The translations under genes and the position numbers were made by a program. Shown here piece by piece: positions 43,913-52,540 of a stretch of DNA of 64,000 bases. Below the pieces are notes generated by a model, which worked only from the letters and a program-made list of their open reading frames with translations, did not search any database and was not told the origin of the DNA. How positions within the stretch are numbered: the first letter of the stretch is position 1; every line of letters begins with the position of its first letter. Source of the stretch: Rhodoferax lacus (GTDB taxonomy: Bacteria; Pseudomonadota; Gammaproteobacteria; Burkholderiales; Burkholderiaceae_C); assembly GCF_003415675.1 (NCBI RefSeq), contig NZ_QFZK01000012.1, positions 62,001-126,000 on the forward strand. The letters are read 5' to 3'.

Positions 43913-46516
43913 ATGCCCCTCAAGCCTTCTTTGGAACTTCTCCCCCCGGGGCGATCGGCGCACGCCGCACAGCGCCTGGCCATGCTCTTGATGGGCGCAT
44001 CGGGCTTCGCATCACTGGCTTACCAGATTGTCTGGACGCAGCAATGTGCGGTCTGGCTCGGCCATGAAACGGCCGCTGTTCTGGCTGTGGTGGCAGCCTT
44101 CTTCGGTGGCCTGGCACTGGGTGCGTGGGCGCTCGGGCCACGGGTGGCCCGCAGTGCGCAGCCGGCGCGTTGGTACGTGGCCTGCGAGCTGACCATCGCG
44201 GCGTGGAGCGTCGCCCTGGCGCTGCTGATGGCGCCTTTGGGCGGCTGGCTGGTCACCCTTGCCGGCACCCAACCCGACCCCGCCTGGCAATGGGCCACGG
44301 CGTTCATGGGCACCTTCGTGCTGCTGCTGCCGGCCACCGTGGCCATGGGCGCGACGCTGCCCGCCATGGAGCGCGTGGTGGGCTACCTGCGGGCGGACGG
44401 CCACTCTATTGCGATGCTGTATGCGAGCAATACCGTGGGCGCGGTGCTGGGCGTGCTGGCGGCCGCGTTCTGGCTGGTGCCGGAGCTGGGCTTGGTACGC
44501 ACCACGCTGTTGTGCGCAGCACTCAACGCGGTTTGCGCGGCAGGGGCTTGGGGCTTGCGTTTCGACGGAAGCAACCGTGGCGAACCGTTGGTGCCGACAG
44601 GACATGGTGGCCGACTGGTCATGCTGCTGGCCCTGACCGGTCTGCTGGGCATCGGTTATGAGGTGCTGGTGGTGCGGGTGCTCAGCCAGGTGGCAGAAAA
44701 CACGGTCTATACCTTTGCGATGCTGTTGGCCGTGTATCTGGCAGGCACCGCCATTGGCGCTGCGGTGTACCAGCGCTGGCTGGCCGGCACACAGGCGCCC
44801 GACCGCCTGCGCAACCAGCTGCTGTGCGCCCTGGCTGCGAGCAGTCTGCTGGCGACCTGCGCCTTGTGGGGCGTGCAGGAGCTGCAGGCCCGGGTGCGCG
44901 AGGCCTTGCAGGGCGGCATGGCGGCAGCGATTGCGGCCGAAGCGGCCATGGCGCTGGCCGCATTTGCATTGCCGACGCTGGTGATGGGGGCGCTGTTCAG
45001 CCACTTGACCACACAGGCGCGCTCTGCGGGTGTGCCGTTTGGGCGTGCGCTGGCGTTCAATACGCTGGGTGCCGCGGCCGCCCCCTTGCTGTTTGGTGTG
45101 TTGCTCGCTCCAGCCATCGGACCCAAGTTCGCCTTGTTGATGGTGGCCGCTGGCTACCTGGTCTTGGCACTGCCGGACTTCTGGAAGTCACCCCTGGTGT
45201 GGGGCCCCGCTGTCGCAACCATGGCGCTCATGGTGTGGGCACCATCACTGGCCTTTGTCGATGTGCCCGAGGGTGGCCATGTGGTCAGTTACCGGGATGG
45301 CGCGATGGCTGCGGTCAGCGTGGTGGAAGACGCCCAGGGCGCCATGCGGCTGCGTATCGACAACCGCCAGCAGGAGGGCAGCAGCAACAGCCTGCTGGCG
45401 GACGCGCGCCAGGCCCTGTTGCCGCTGCTGCTGCACCCTGCCCCCCGACGCGCTTTGTTTCTGGGCTTGGGAACCGGCGTTACCTCGGCGTCTGCCACCG
45501 CGGAGCCCGGGCTGGAGGTGGACGTTGTGGAGTTGCTTCCCGAGGTCATTGCCGCGTCCGATTCCTTCACACGTGCGCTGACCGGCGGCGTGCCGCATCC
45601 GCGCCTGCACGTAATGGTGGCCGATGCGCGACGCTTTGTCCGTGCTTCGCAAGCGCACTACGACGTGGTGGTTTCCGACAATTTCCATCCCGCGCGCAGT
45701 GGGTCGGGCGCGCTGTACACGGTGGAGCATTTCCAGGCCGTGCGTGAGCGTCTGGCCGAGGGTGGGCTGTTCTGCCAGTGGTTGCCCTTGCACCAGCTGG
45801 ACCTGCAAACGCTTCGGGCCATCGTGCAATCCTTTGTCACGGTGTATCCGGGTGGCTGGGCCATGCTGGCGACCAACAGCCTGGATACCCCAACGATAGG
45901 CCTGGTCGGGCGTGCCGACGCACGGCGTTTCGATGCCAGCCAGGTGCATGCGCGCGTCGCGAGTGCCCGGTGGCCGCAGCCGCCGGCCGCGTTTGGTTTG
46001 TCCGATGAGTTTGCCGTGCTCGGCAGTTTCATTGCGGGGCCTGAGTCCCTTGCGCGCTTTGCCGATGGGTCACGTGCCAATACCGATGACCGTCCGGTGG
46101 TGGCCTACGGCGCGCCCCGCATCACCTACGCACCCGACTCCCTGCCGCGCGACCGGCTGGTTGAACTGCTGCAGGAACTGGTGATTACGCCGGCCGGTCT
46201 GCTGGGTACTGATGCGGACGCCGTAATGCAAAAGCGCATGGCCGCCTATTGGGCGGCGCGAACGCGCTACATCGACATCGGCCGCGGTATTCGCCCCTCC
46301 GGCGATGTGCGTCGCATGCTGATGCAGGTGCAGGATCCCTTGTTGTCCGTATTGCGCATCAGCCCGGACTTTCGGCCTGCCTATGACCCGCTGCTGCAGA
46401 TGGCCACGGCGCTCGGTCAGTCCGATGCACCCGCGGCAAGCGTGCTGCTCAAGGAGCTGCAACGCTTGCAGCCGTCGCGGCCAGAAGCGGCACAGGCGCT
46501 GAGCGAACTGAACTGA
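43913..46516 (+). CDS. Large membrane protein with spermidine-synthase-like domain
   Basis: 867 residues from the ATG at 43913. The first ~450 residues have about twelve to fourteen membrane helices (LLMGASGFASLAYQIVWTQ is the typical start of this family). The soluble part from about 495 has a Rossmann methyltransferase fold: RALFLGLGTGVTSASA, LEVDVVELLPEVIAAS, RLHVMVADARRFVR, YDVVVSDNFHPARSG. These proteins resemble spermidine synthases, but true polyamine activity is unproven. The C-terminal 150 residues look TPR-like (RISPDFRPAYDPLLQMATAL). Confidence 0.88.
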   Translation: MPLKPSLELLPPGRSAHAAQRLAMLLMGASGFASLAYQIVWTQQCAVWLGHETAAVLAVVAAFFGGLALGAWALGPRVARSAQPARWYVACELTIAAWSVALALLMAPLGGWLVTLAGTQPDPAWQWATAFMGTFVLLLPATVAMGATLPAMERVVGYLRADGHSIAMLYASNTVGAVLGVLAAAFWLVPELGLVRTTLLCAALNAVCAAGAWGLRFDGSNRGEPLVPTGHGGRLVMLLALTGLLGIGYEVLVVRVLSQVAENTVYTFAMLLAVYLAGTAIGAAVYQRWLAGTQAPDRLRNQLLCALAASSLLATCALWGVQELQARVREALQGGMAAAIAAEAAMALAAFALPTLVMGALFSHLTTQARSAGVPFGRALAFNTLGAAAAPLLFGVLLAPAIGPKFALLMVAAGYLVLALPDFWKSPLVWGPAVATMALMVWAPSLAFVDVPEGGHVVSYRDGAMAAVSVVEDAQGAMRLRIDNRQQEGSSNSLLADARQALLPLLLHPAPRRALFLGLGTGVTSASATAEPGLEVDVVELLPEVIAASDSFTRALTGGVPHPRLHVMVADARRFVRASQAHYDVVVSDNFHPARSGSGALYTVEHFQAVRERLAEGGLFCQWLPLHQLDLQTLRAIVQSFVTVYPGGWAMLATNSLDTPTIGLVGRADARRFDASQVHARVASARWPQPPAAFGLSDEFAVLGSFIAGPESLARFADGSRANTDDRPVVAYGAPRITYAPDSLPRDRLVELLQELVITPAGLLGTDADAVMQKRMAAYWAARTRYIDIGRGIRPSGDVRRMLMQVQDPLLSVLRISPDFRPAYDPLLQMATALGQSDAPAASVLLKELQRLQPSRPEAAQALSELN

Positions 46517-46577
46517 GTCCGCTACGGGCAGGCGGGTGGCCCAATGCGGCCCACCCATGACCGGCTCTTCCAGGGTG

Positions 46578-47534
46578 TCAATTGGCTAAGAGTGCAAACA
46601 TGCGCAAGAAGGACCAATAAGCCGCCAGTGAACCGATGCCGTAGAGCGCGACGGACCGCAAGCGGGCAAGCCCCGGCCAGACCCTGCTGAGGAGACGCAG
46701 CGACAACCATGCCGAGGCAACGGCCGCCAGCTGGCCCACTTCCACGCCCAGATTGAAGGTCAGCAGCGCGACGAGCATATGGTTCTCCGGCAGGCCAATT
46801 TCCTTGAGTGCACCGGCAAAACCCATGCCATGCACCAGGCCGAACAGAAAGGCGACCAGGGCCGGCCATTTGCGGGCCAGCGTCTTGCGGTGCCCCAGCG
46901 CCTCCGACGCCACCAGAACGATGGACAGGGCGATGCAGGCCTCCACGGGTGTGGGACGCAGCGTCAGCCACCCAAGGGCCGCACTGGCCAGCGTCAGGCT
47001 GTGGGCAACGGTGAACGCGGTGATGGTCCAGACCAACTGGCGCCGAAAACCAACCAGGAACAACAGACTGGCCACAAACAGCAGGTGATCGATGCCACTC
47101 ATGATGTGCTCGAACCCCAGCACGGTGTAGGCCAACGCAATCTCGCCCATGGCGCGTTTGTCGTCTGCTGCGCCAAACAAATGCACCGTCGGCTGGCCGG
47201 CTGTGAGGGTGTAGACGTGCGACTGGCCATCCTGCCAGTACACCTTCAGCAGCGCAGCAGAAAACTTGCTGCCCACGCCCTCCATCGAGACGGCTCCAGA
47301 CAAGCCATCGGGCCCGCAGCGCAGTACGTTGTCGGTGGCAACGCAACCGGCAGGCCAGACGGGCTTCAAAGAGTCCCGTGGATCGCCTTTTTCGCCAGCA
47401 GCCCATTGCAGCAGGAATTGACCGGGTGCCATTTCATGCAACTGCATCTCGGCCATGCTCATCTCGTGCGCCCCGGCCGCGAGGGCCAGCGTTGCGATGA
47501 CGAAGGCCAGCACGGTGCGAAGCAGCCGTGTCAT
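46578..47534 (-). CDS. HupE/UreJ-family membrane protein
   Basis: 318 residues with a signal-like N-terminus ending GA-HE, a periplasmic domain of about 125 residues, and then six to seven helices of the HupE/UreJ type. Conserved His-rich helices are visible: GFEHIMSGIDHLLFV, WTITAFTVAHSLTLA, FGLVHGMGFAGALKEIG. Related proteins carry nickel or cobalt. Here the N-terminal extension and operon partners (PpiC-like and DUF3604) point to a specialised role. Its start overlaps the PpiC-like stop (ATGA). Confidence 0.87.
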   Translation of the reverse strand: MTRLLRTVLAFVIATLALAAGAHEMSMAEMQLHEMAPGQFLLQWAAGEKGDPRDSLKPVWPAGCVATDNVLRCGPDGLSGAVSMEGVGSKFSAALLKVYWQDGQSHVYTLTAGQPTVHLFGAADDKRAMGEIALAYTVLGFEHIMSGIDHLLFVASLLFLVGFRRQLVWTITAFTVAHSLTLASAALGWLTLRPTPVEACIALSIVLVASEALGHRKTLARKWPALVAFLFGLVHGMGFAGALKEIGLPENHMLVALLTFNLGVEVGQLAAVASAWLSLRLLSRVWPGLARLRSVALYGIGSLAAYWSFLRMFALLAN

Positions 47535-48397
47535 TTCGCCGCACCCTCTGTCTGAACCGTGTATTTCTTGGCCAGCGCATTGACGGCCGCACTGCGCTGC
47601 TCGGCCATGACCGCGTCGGTCCAGTCCTGCAATACGACGCCATGCAGCGCTTCGAACTCAGCCGGCTTTCCGGGGGACAGTGCATCGAGCTGGATCACGC
47701 GCCAGCCGTCCTTGGTCGACTGGGCCCGCCACTCGCCGGGTGGCGCCTGTTCCAGCGCTTTGGCAAATTCCTCCCCGTAGCTCTGCAGCAGATTGGCCTT
47801 TGGACGGCCCTTGAATACACGCAAGCCGGCTTTGGCGTCGCCGGGCGTACCCGCATTCAACGCCAACGCGAATGCGCGGGCCGCGGCTTCCGAGTTGTCT
47901 TCCGAGAGCACGGCCTCCTTGAAGTCGAAGCGCGCCGGTTCGTCGTATTTGCTGCGGTGGCCCTCGAACCAGTCACGCAACACCTTGTCGTCCAGGGGCG
48001 GGCGCTTCAGGTTGGCGTCAACAATGCTCAGGGCCTTGAATATCACGCGCTCGCGGATGCCGGTGTCACCCTTGTCGACCTGCAGTGCAATGCCTTCGCG
48101 GTACAGCACCTCGTTGTCCAGCCAGATCTTGCGCAGGGCGGCCAGTTCTTCGGCATTGGCTTCACGTCCACGCGAGGCCTTGAATACCTGCTGGGCTTCA
48201 CGGTCAACCTCTGCCCCCACGACGATGGTGTGGGGATCGTCAGCGCGGGTGAACAGGAAATGGTCCACCGTGAACAACACAAGGCCCAGCACAATGAAAT
48301 GCAGGAGGGGCTCGCGCAACCAGGCGCTCAGTCGGCCTGTGGTGTTGGATGCTGCGCTGCTGGCGGCTGAGGGGGCAATCGGTGGCGATGTGGACAT
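47531..48397 (-). CDS. Periplasmic PpiC-type peptidyl-prolyl isomerase
   Basis: 288 residues from the ATG at 48397. One membrane anchor (about 31-48, LLHFIVLGLVLFTVDHFLF) precedes a SurA-like helical region (ADDPHTIVVGAEVDREAQQVF, LRKIWLDNEVLYREGIAL) and a rotamase-like domain (ARFDFKEAVLS). A typical parvulin active site is not obvious, so it may serve mainly as a chaperone. It sits between the DUF3604 gene and the HupE-like gene, which it overlaps. Confidence 0.82.
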   Translation of the reverse strand: MSTSPPIAPSAASSAASNTTGRLSAWLREPLLHFIVLGLVLFTVDHFLFTRADDPHTIVVGAEVDREAQQVFKASRGREANAEELAALRKIWLDNEVLYREGIALQVDKGDTGIRERVIFKALSIVDANLKRPPLDDKVLRDWFEGHRSKYDEPARFDFKEAVLSEDNSEAAARAFALALNAGTPGDAKAGLRVFKGRPKANLLQSYGEEFAKALEQAPPGEWRAQSTKDGWRVIQLDALSPGKPAEFEALHGVVLQDWTDAVMAEQRSAAVNALAKKYTVQTEGAAK

Positions 48398-48426
48398 GGG
48401 ATATCGGTGGATAGCGAAAAGAAACG

Positions 48427-48457
48427 AAAAAAGCGCCGCGCGATATCGCGCGGCGCT
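48427..48457 (-). terminator. Strong intrinsic terminator after the DUF3604 gene
   Basis: Positions 48432-48457 are a perfect 26-base palindrome with 13-base arms (AGCGCCGCGCGAT and its complement). On the minus strand a T-run (48427-48431) follows the stem. It lies 24 bases after the DUF3604 stop and upstream of the PpiC-like start, so it probably attenuates transcription between them. Confidence 0.85.
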
Positions 48458-48480
48458 CAGGGTGCCTAAACCCGCTGGAG

Positions 48481-50724
48481 TTACTGAACGCCTGCGACCG
48501 TGGTCGAACCGTTCACCTGGATGTAGATCGGGTTGCTGTAGAACCACAGATCGGACCAGGCAGCCACGTCATAGGCAACCATCTTCTGGCCAGCGACCAC
48601 TGGCAGGTGCGCTGGGCAGCCATCGATCGCGTTGCCGGTCAGGTTGCTGCCTGTGGTTGTGCACGCAATAGCCAGCTTGGTGAGGTCGCCGGCATTGGTG
48701 TACAGATCGGACAGGGGATTGCCGCTGGCGTCGGTCTCAAACGGTACGGAAGCGGGCAGGTTGGAGCCACGCAGACGCACATACTGGGAAGCCGATACCG
48801 CAGGGATCCGGAAAGTCATCTTCAGCAGCGACAGGTTGTTGGCTTGCACGGAGGTCCATGACGGCACGGTGCCTTGACCGTTGAAGGTCTTGATCACGCT
48901 GCTCGACATGTTCTTTGCCGCGGCAGGAACGACAGCCAGACCGGCAGTCGTACCGTTGGCAGCAAGCCAGGCGGTGTTGCGTGGCCATTCGCCTGCATAG
49001 TCGGCCGCTCCGGGCGTCTTGTAGCCGGTAACCATGCCGCGGATCAGATCAATGTGGTCGAGTACCGGCATGTTCAAAGGCTGATTGATACCAACTTGCA
49101 TGAGCGACGGGTTGGAGAACGTATAGGGCGAGTAGTTGGCGCCATCGGGATCGTGCACCACAACCGAGACCACGATTTCTGCACCGGGACGCACAACCAG
49201 CTTCTCGCCCATGGTGGCGCAACCGCTGGTGTCAATGTCGGTGTTGTTGGAGGCCGCAGCCACTGCCAGTGCTTCCACCGAGGCGTCGGTGCGTTTGCCA
49301 AGACCGGCGTAGGATGCGCAGGCCACGAACGCCAGGCGATCGATCAGCTGGCCACTGGTAGCGAAGTTGTTGCCCGTGCGCAGGCCATCTACGATCTTCT
49401 GCGGACGCAGCTTGTCACCGTTGTTGCGCACCATGGTGTAGTTGCGCTGGTATTCACCCGGATAGAAGTCCTGGGTCGAGCGGCGGTCATCCGGGCCGAA
49501 CGAGCCACGGTTGTGCCAGTCGGAACTGGCGAAGAACCAGAAATTGCGGCCTTCACCGAGCAAGGCATCCCACACGCCGCCAAGCTGCGCGCCATAGATG
49601 CCGGTGCCGCCATAGGTTGTGCCGCCGACCGAATCGGTTGCCACACCAGCGATGGTATTGCGCTTCACCTGGTACTCCCCGCGGTTGGCGGAAGCGCCAT
49701 GGCCGGGCTGGGTCTCAAAGCCGAACGCGACCGTCGGAGCTGCATTGTTGAAGTTGCGCAGGTGTTCAATGTTGAAGCCGTTGTTGCCATCCGGATTGAA
49801 CGGGCCGGCACGCTCCAGGTGGGCAGGAACGTAGTAGCTGCCGTTCGGATGGTTTTCCTTCATCCATTTCATGGCTTCAACGGTCTTCAAATGACCGAGC
49901 GTACCCACTCCGGCACCACTGGCAGGCATCAGTTTTTGAGCGGTGGCGTTCCAGCTGGCGTCAGCCGCGTTCGCGCTACCGGTGACCGAGCAATTCCAGT
50001 TGTTTCCAACGGTGGAGCCGGTGATGTTGCCGCGGCTGGTATCGGTATCGCCGCGGTCGAAGCAGTAGGACCATTGGGCCAGCGCTGTGGCGTTGCCAGC
50101 GGCAACGTAGCCGCCCAACGGGGTGTATCCAGGGACATTCAGGGGGGACGGAGTCTCGGTGGGAGCAGGCATCTGGCCCGTGATGACGGACATCGAAGAG
50201 TGCTCGTGACCGGCGACCACGGACTCCATGCCCAGGAACACGGGCAGGTTTTTCTGTTCAGACAGGTGCTCCAGCACCTGGTACTGCACTTCCTGCATGG
50301 ATTGCCAGCGCCACATGTTGCGGTTGGGTGTGGTGCCGTTGGCATTGCCCTTGATCGCGGCAGCGCCGATGCTGTTTTCCCAGGTCGTAGTCGGGCCTTT
50401 GCCTGCCACAAACGGATAGGCGGGTGTTTCGAGCGTCGCGTCTTCTACCAGCGAACAATTGCGGCTGCCGTTGCCACCGTGCCCGGCCTGCACAAACCAG
50501 TCGAGACCCCAGGGTGTCTCGGTCTTGTCGGTGACTTTCTTGACCAGCTTCTGCATCGAGATCGAGCCGTCCGAGCAGGTCGTGTGGTTGTGGAAATCGC
50601 CTGCGACGTATTTGCCCGGGACCTTGGTACCGGCCAGCACCTGGGGCGCTGCGAGCAGCGTGGCGCTTCCGATGAAGGCGGCAACAGCCAGGGAAACCTG
50701 TCGTTTGTTGAATTGGATAGCCAT
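48481..50724 (-). CDS. Exported DUF3604 protein with PHP-like metal site
   Basis: 747 residues with a signal peptide ending about residue 31 (QVLA-GT). The PHP-type motif GDFHNHTTCSDGS (H45, H47, D52) starts the domain; further likely ligands are GMESVVAGHEHSSM, VPAHLERAGPFN and FFASSDWHNRGSFG. DUF3604 proteins resemble metal-dependent phosphoesterases, but no substrate is known. It is transcribed just after a PEP-CTERM gene and before the terminator at 48427. Confidence 0.88.
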   Translation of the reverse strand: MAIQFNKRQVSLAVAAFIGSATLLAAPQVLAGTKVPGKYVAGDFHNHTTCSDGSISMQKLVKKVTDKTETPWGLDWFVQAGHGGNGSRNCSLVEDATLETPAYPFVAGKGPTTTWENSIGAAAIKGNANGTTPNRNMWRWQSMQEVQYQVLEHLSEQKNLPVFLGMESVVAGHEHSSMSVITGQMPAPTETPSPLNVPGYTPLGGYVAAGNATALAQWSYCFDRGDTDTSRGNITGSTVGNNWNCSVTGSANAADASWNATAQKLMPASGAGVGTLGHLKTVEAMKWMKENHPNGSYYVPAHLERAGPFNPDGNNGFNIEHLRNFNNAAPTVAFGFETQPGHGASANRGEYQVKRNTIAGVATDSVGGTTYGGTGIYGAQLGGVWDALLGEGRNFWFFASSDWHNRGSFGPDDRRSTQDFYPGEYQRNYTMVRNNGDKLRPQKIVDGLRTGNNFATSGQLIDRLAFVACASYAGLGKRTDASVEALAVAAASNNTDIDTSGCATMGEKLVVRPGAEIVVSVVVHDPDGANYSPYTFSNPSLMQVGINQPLNMPVLDHIDLIRGMVTGYKTPGAADYAGEWPRNTAWLAANGTTAGLAVVPAAAKNMSSSVIKTFNGQGTVPSWTSVQANNLSLLKMTFRIPAVSASQYVRLRGSNLPASVPFETDASGNPLSDLYTNAGDLTKLAIACTTTGSNLTGNAIDGCPAHLPVVAGQKMVAYDVAAWSDLWFYSNPIYIQVNGSTTVAGVQ

Positions 50725-50754
50725 TTGAATTGTTCCTTGTCGGTGTTGGGGGGA

Positions 50755-51375
50755 TCAGGCGGTTGCTTTTTGCTTGCGACGAACCACGGCACCAATCAGG
50801 CCCAGGCCGACGAACATCAGGGACAGCATTTCGGGTTCTGGAACCGCGGCGACGTTGTCCAGCGCGGCCACATTGGCAGTCTGGGTCAGGTCAAACGACA
50901 GGGCCGTTCCGCTGAACGAGAAGGTGGCGTTGTTCCACACGCTGTAGGCGCCATCGGTAGCCGCCATATCAAACGAACCCAGCAGCGTGCCCGTGCCATT
51001 GAGACCGGAGTAGGCCTTGATGGCGCCAGTGATGGCTTCCGGGCTGCTGTAGAAGAATGACAGGCTGTTGTCGACTCCGCCCGCCACGTTCATGAAGGAG
51101 GTCGTGTTGAATACGCCGTCGAGCTGTACGGAAGCGGTTCCCAAGGGGCTTGGGGCGTTGGCATAGTAGTCGCCGTTCAAGAGACCACCCAGGCCATCGC
51201 CGTTGGAGAGGCCCAGAACGTTGGTGAAGGACACGCCAGCCGCCGCGTAGGTGTTGTCCACGGCCTCGCCGTAGGCCCAAGTCTTCTCGAAGTCGACCGA
51301 GAACGGTGTGGATGCAAACGCGGGTGCAGCAGCGAACAGCGCAGCAGCAGCCATGGAAATCAGTTTTAACTTCAT
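50755..51375 (-). CDS. PEP-CTERM protein of unknown function
   Basis: 206 residues with GGAG upstream of the ATG and a signal peptide ending AFA-ST. The body is an all-beta-looking exported domain (VDFEKTWAYGEAVDNTYAAAGVSF, YSGLNGTGTLLGSFDM), similar in pattern to carbohydrate-binding or choice-of-anchor PEP-CTERM proteins. The sorting tail VAAVPEPEMLSLMFVGLGL ends VVRRKQK. It lies 30 bases upstream of the DUF3604 gene, about 37 kb from the exosortase gene, and is a likely exosortase substrate. Confidence 0.9.
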   Translation of the reverse strand: MKLKLISMAAAALFAAAPAFASTPFSVDFEKTWAYGEAVDNTYAAAGVSFTNVLGLSNGDGLGGLLNGDYYANAPSPLGTASVQLDGVFNTTSFMNVAGGVDNSLSFFYSSPEAITGAIKAYSGLNGTGTLLGSFDMAATDGAYSVWNNATFSFSGTALSFDLTQTANVAALDNVAAVPEPEMLSLMFVGLGLIGAVVRRKQKATA

Positions 51376-51878
51376 GAGTAACTCCAGATGTTTATAAATT
51401 GCGCATCACACACGGCTACGGTGGTAGTCATTTGGGAATCGCTGAGACGGGATCTCTTTCCCACATCTGCTAATTTAGGCGGCTACTGTTACAACTTGCT
51501 ACGCGCCTGCCGGGCTGCGCATCGTTCTTTCGGCTGTCTATTTCATCGGTTGACTGCGCCTTTATCTCCAGCGGCCGTGGCGCTGCTGAGAAAGAGTTGG
51601 GCCATGTGCAGGCCCTCATGCCGCAAGTTGGAGCACGCTTTGGGCGAAGTGACGCGCGCCGGTAGCGATCGACTGGCAACTAGTCAACTGAGACCGAACG
51701 GGACTTCATAAGGCTAAGTTCTCCTGCGTGGGATTGCAGGGCTTGGCAGATGTTGTTGCACCCTCAGGAGGGAGCAGTGCAGCACTGGCACGGTGCCTCT
51801 CTTGCGTTGACAAGGCCGTATGCGTTCAGTTGGGCGGCGGGGTCAGTAGATGGAATCGCGCCGGGCCTGTGGCGCTAG
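51376..51878. other. Gene-free region with tandem short palindromes
   Basis: No reading frame here has a family-like product, signal or ribosome site that I trust. The first part holds the promoter region of the PEP-CTERM gene. At 51776-51797 two 11-base palindromes abut: AGTGCAGCACT and GGCACGGTGCC. No RNA gene is recognised. Confidence 0.55.
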
Positions 51879-52199
51879 CTACGCTGCTATTGCCGGTGCA
51901 GGTTGCACCTGCATGGGATGCGCCTTGAATTTCAATTGGGCCTGCCACACGTCATAGGCGCTTTGCTCTGCCAACCACACGCGGGCCTCACCGCCGCGCT
52001 CAACGCCCAGCCAGGCCTCGATGCGCAGCGCCATTTCCGGCGAAATAGCAGCCCGGCCATTGAGCATGCGGGAGAGCGCCACACGGGACACGCCCAACTG
52101 AGCGGCAGCCTGGGTGACATTGAGACCCAGCGCAGGCAATACATCCTCCCGCAGCGTCAAGCCAGGATGAGGGGGATTGAACATTCGCACCATTGTCAT
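51879..52199 (-). CDS. higA: HigA-family antitoxin
   Basis: 106 residues from the ATG at 52199, or 101 from the ATG at 52184. The HigA signature NPPHPGLTLREDVLPALGLNVTQAAAQLGVSR leads into a Cro/C1-type helix-turn-helix (VALSRMLNGRAAISPEMALRIEAWLG). HigA proteins bind the toxin and repress the operon. Its partner higB immediately upstream is broken, so this antitoxin may be an orphan. Confidence 0.9.
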   Translation of the reverse strand: MTMVRMFNPPHPGLTLREDVLPALGLNVTQAAAQLGVSRVALSRMLNGRAAISPEMALRIEAWLGVERGGEARVWLAEQSAYDVWQAQLKFKAHPMQVQPAPAIAA

Positions 52200-52209
52200 T
52201 TCTGCTTTG

Positions 52210-52440
52210 TCAGTGGTAGTCCTGATAGTTCACCAAGATGGCATCCTGGCCTTCAAAGGTGAAGGTCATGCGCCAATTGCCATTCACCGACACCGACCAA
52301 TGTCCTTTTTGATCACCCTGCAGTGGATGCAGGGACCAGCCAGGCAGGTTCATATTTTCAACGCTTTGCGCAAAAACTGTGCGAATTTTGCGGCCGGGTA
52401 AAATCCCCTCACCCAAAGCCCGTTCACCAACAGGGCGCAG
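52210..52440 (-). pseudogene. higB: higB toxin remnant, frameshifted
   Basis: The last 47 codons (from an ATG at 52353) give an intact HigB C-terminus: MNLPGWSLHPLQGDQKGHW, then NGNWRMTFTFEG and NYQDYH. The expected N-terminal half is missing in that frame. A segment resembling it (FYPAAKFAQFLRKALKI) lies in the next frame just upstream and ends at a TGA that overlaps this ATG (52350-52352). This indicates a frameshift, and no normal start is visible. It ends ten bases before higA, the usual toxin-antitoxin order. Confidence 0.7.
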
Positions 52441-52540
52441 GACTCTGATCAGTCCGGCATCGGCCCAACCACCCCCGAACCCACTGTTATTCCATGCCAG
52501 CCCCGGCGCTGGCGGCCTACCTTTTGATACTTCTCCTGCT

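Noticed and set aside
46534..46556. Terminator between the convergent synthase-like and HupE-like genes
   Set aside because: GGGTGG and CCACCC arms can pair, but the stem is short, the inner pairing is imperfect and there is no T-run on either side.
48874..51060. Long plus-strand frame opposite the DUF3604 gene
   Set aside because: Antisense to a protein with signal peptide and conserved metal motifs; no domain of its own.
51388..51711. Possible small gene of 107 codons
   Set aside because: No ribosome site, no family-like pattern, Cys- and Arg-heavy composition; treated as non-coding.
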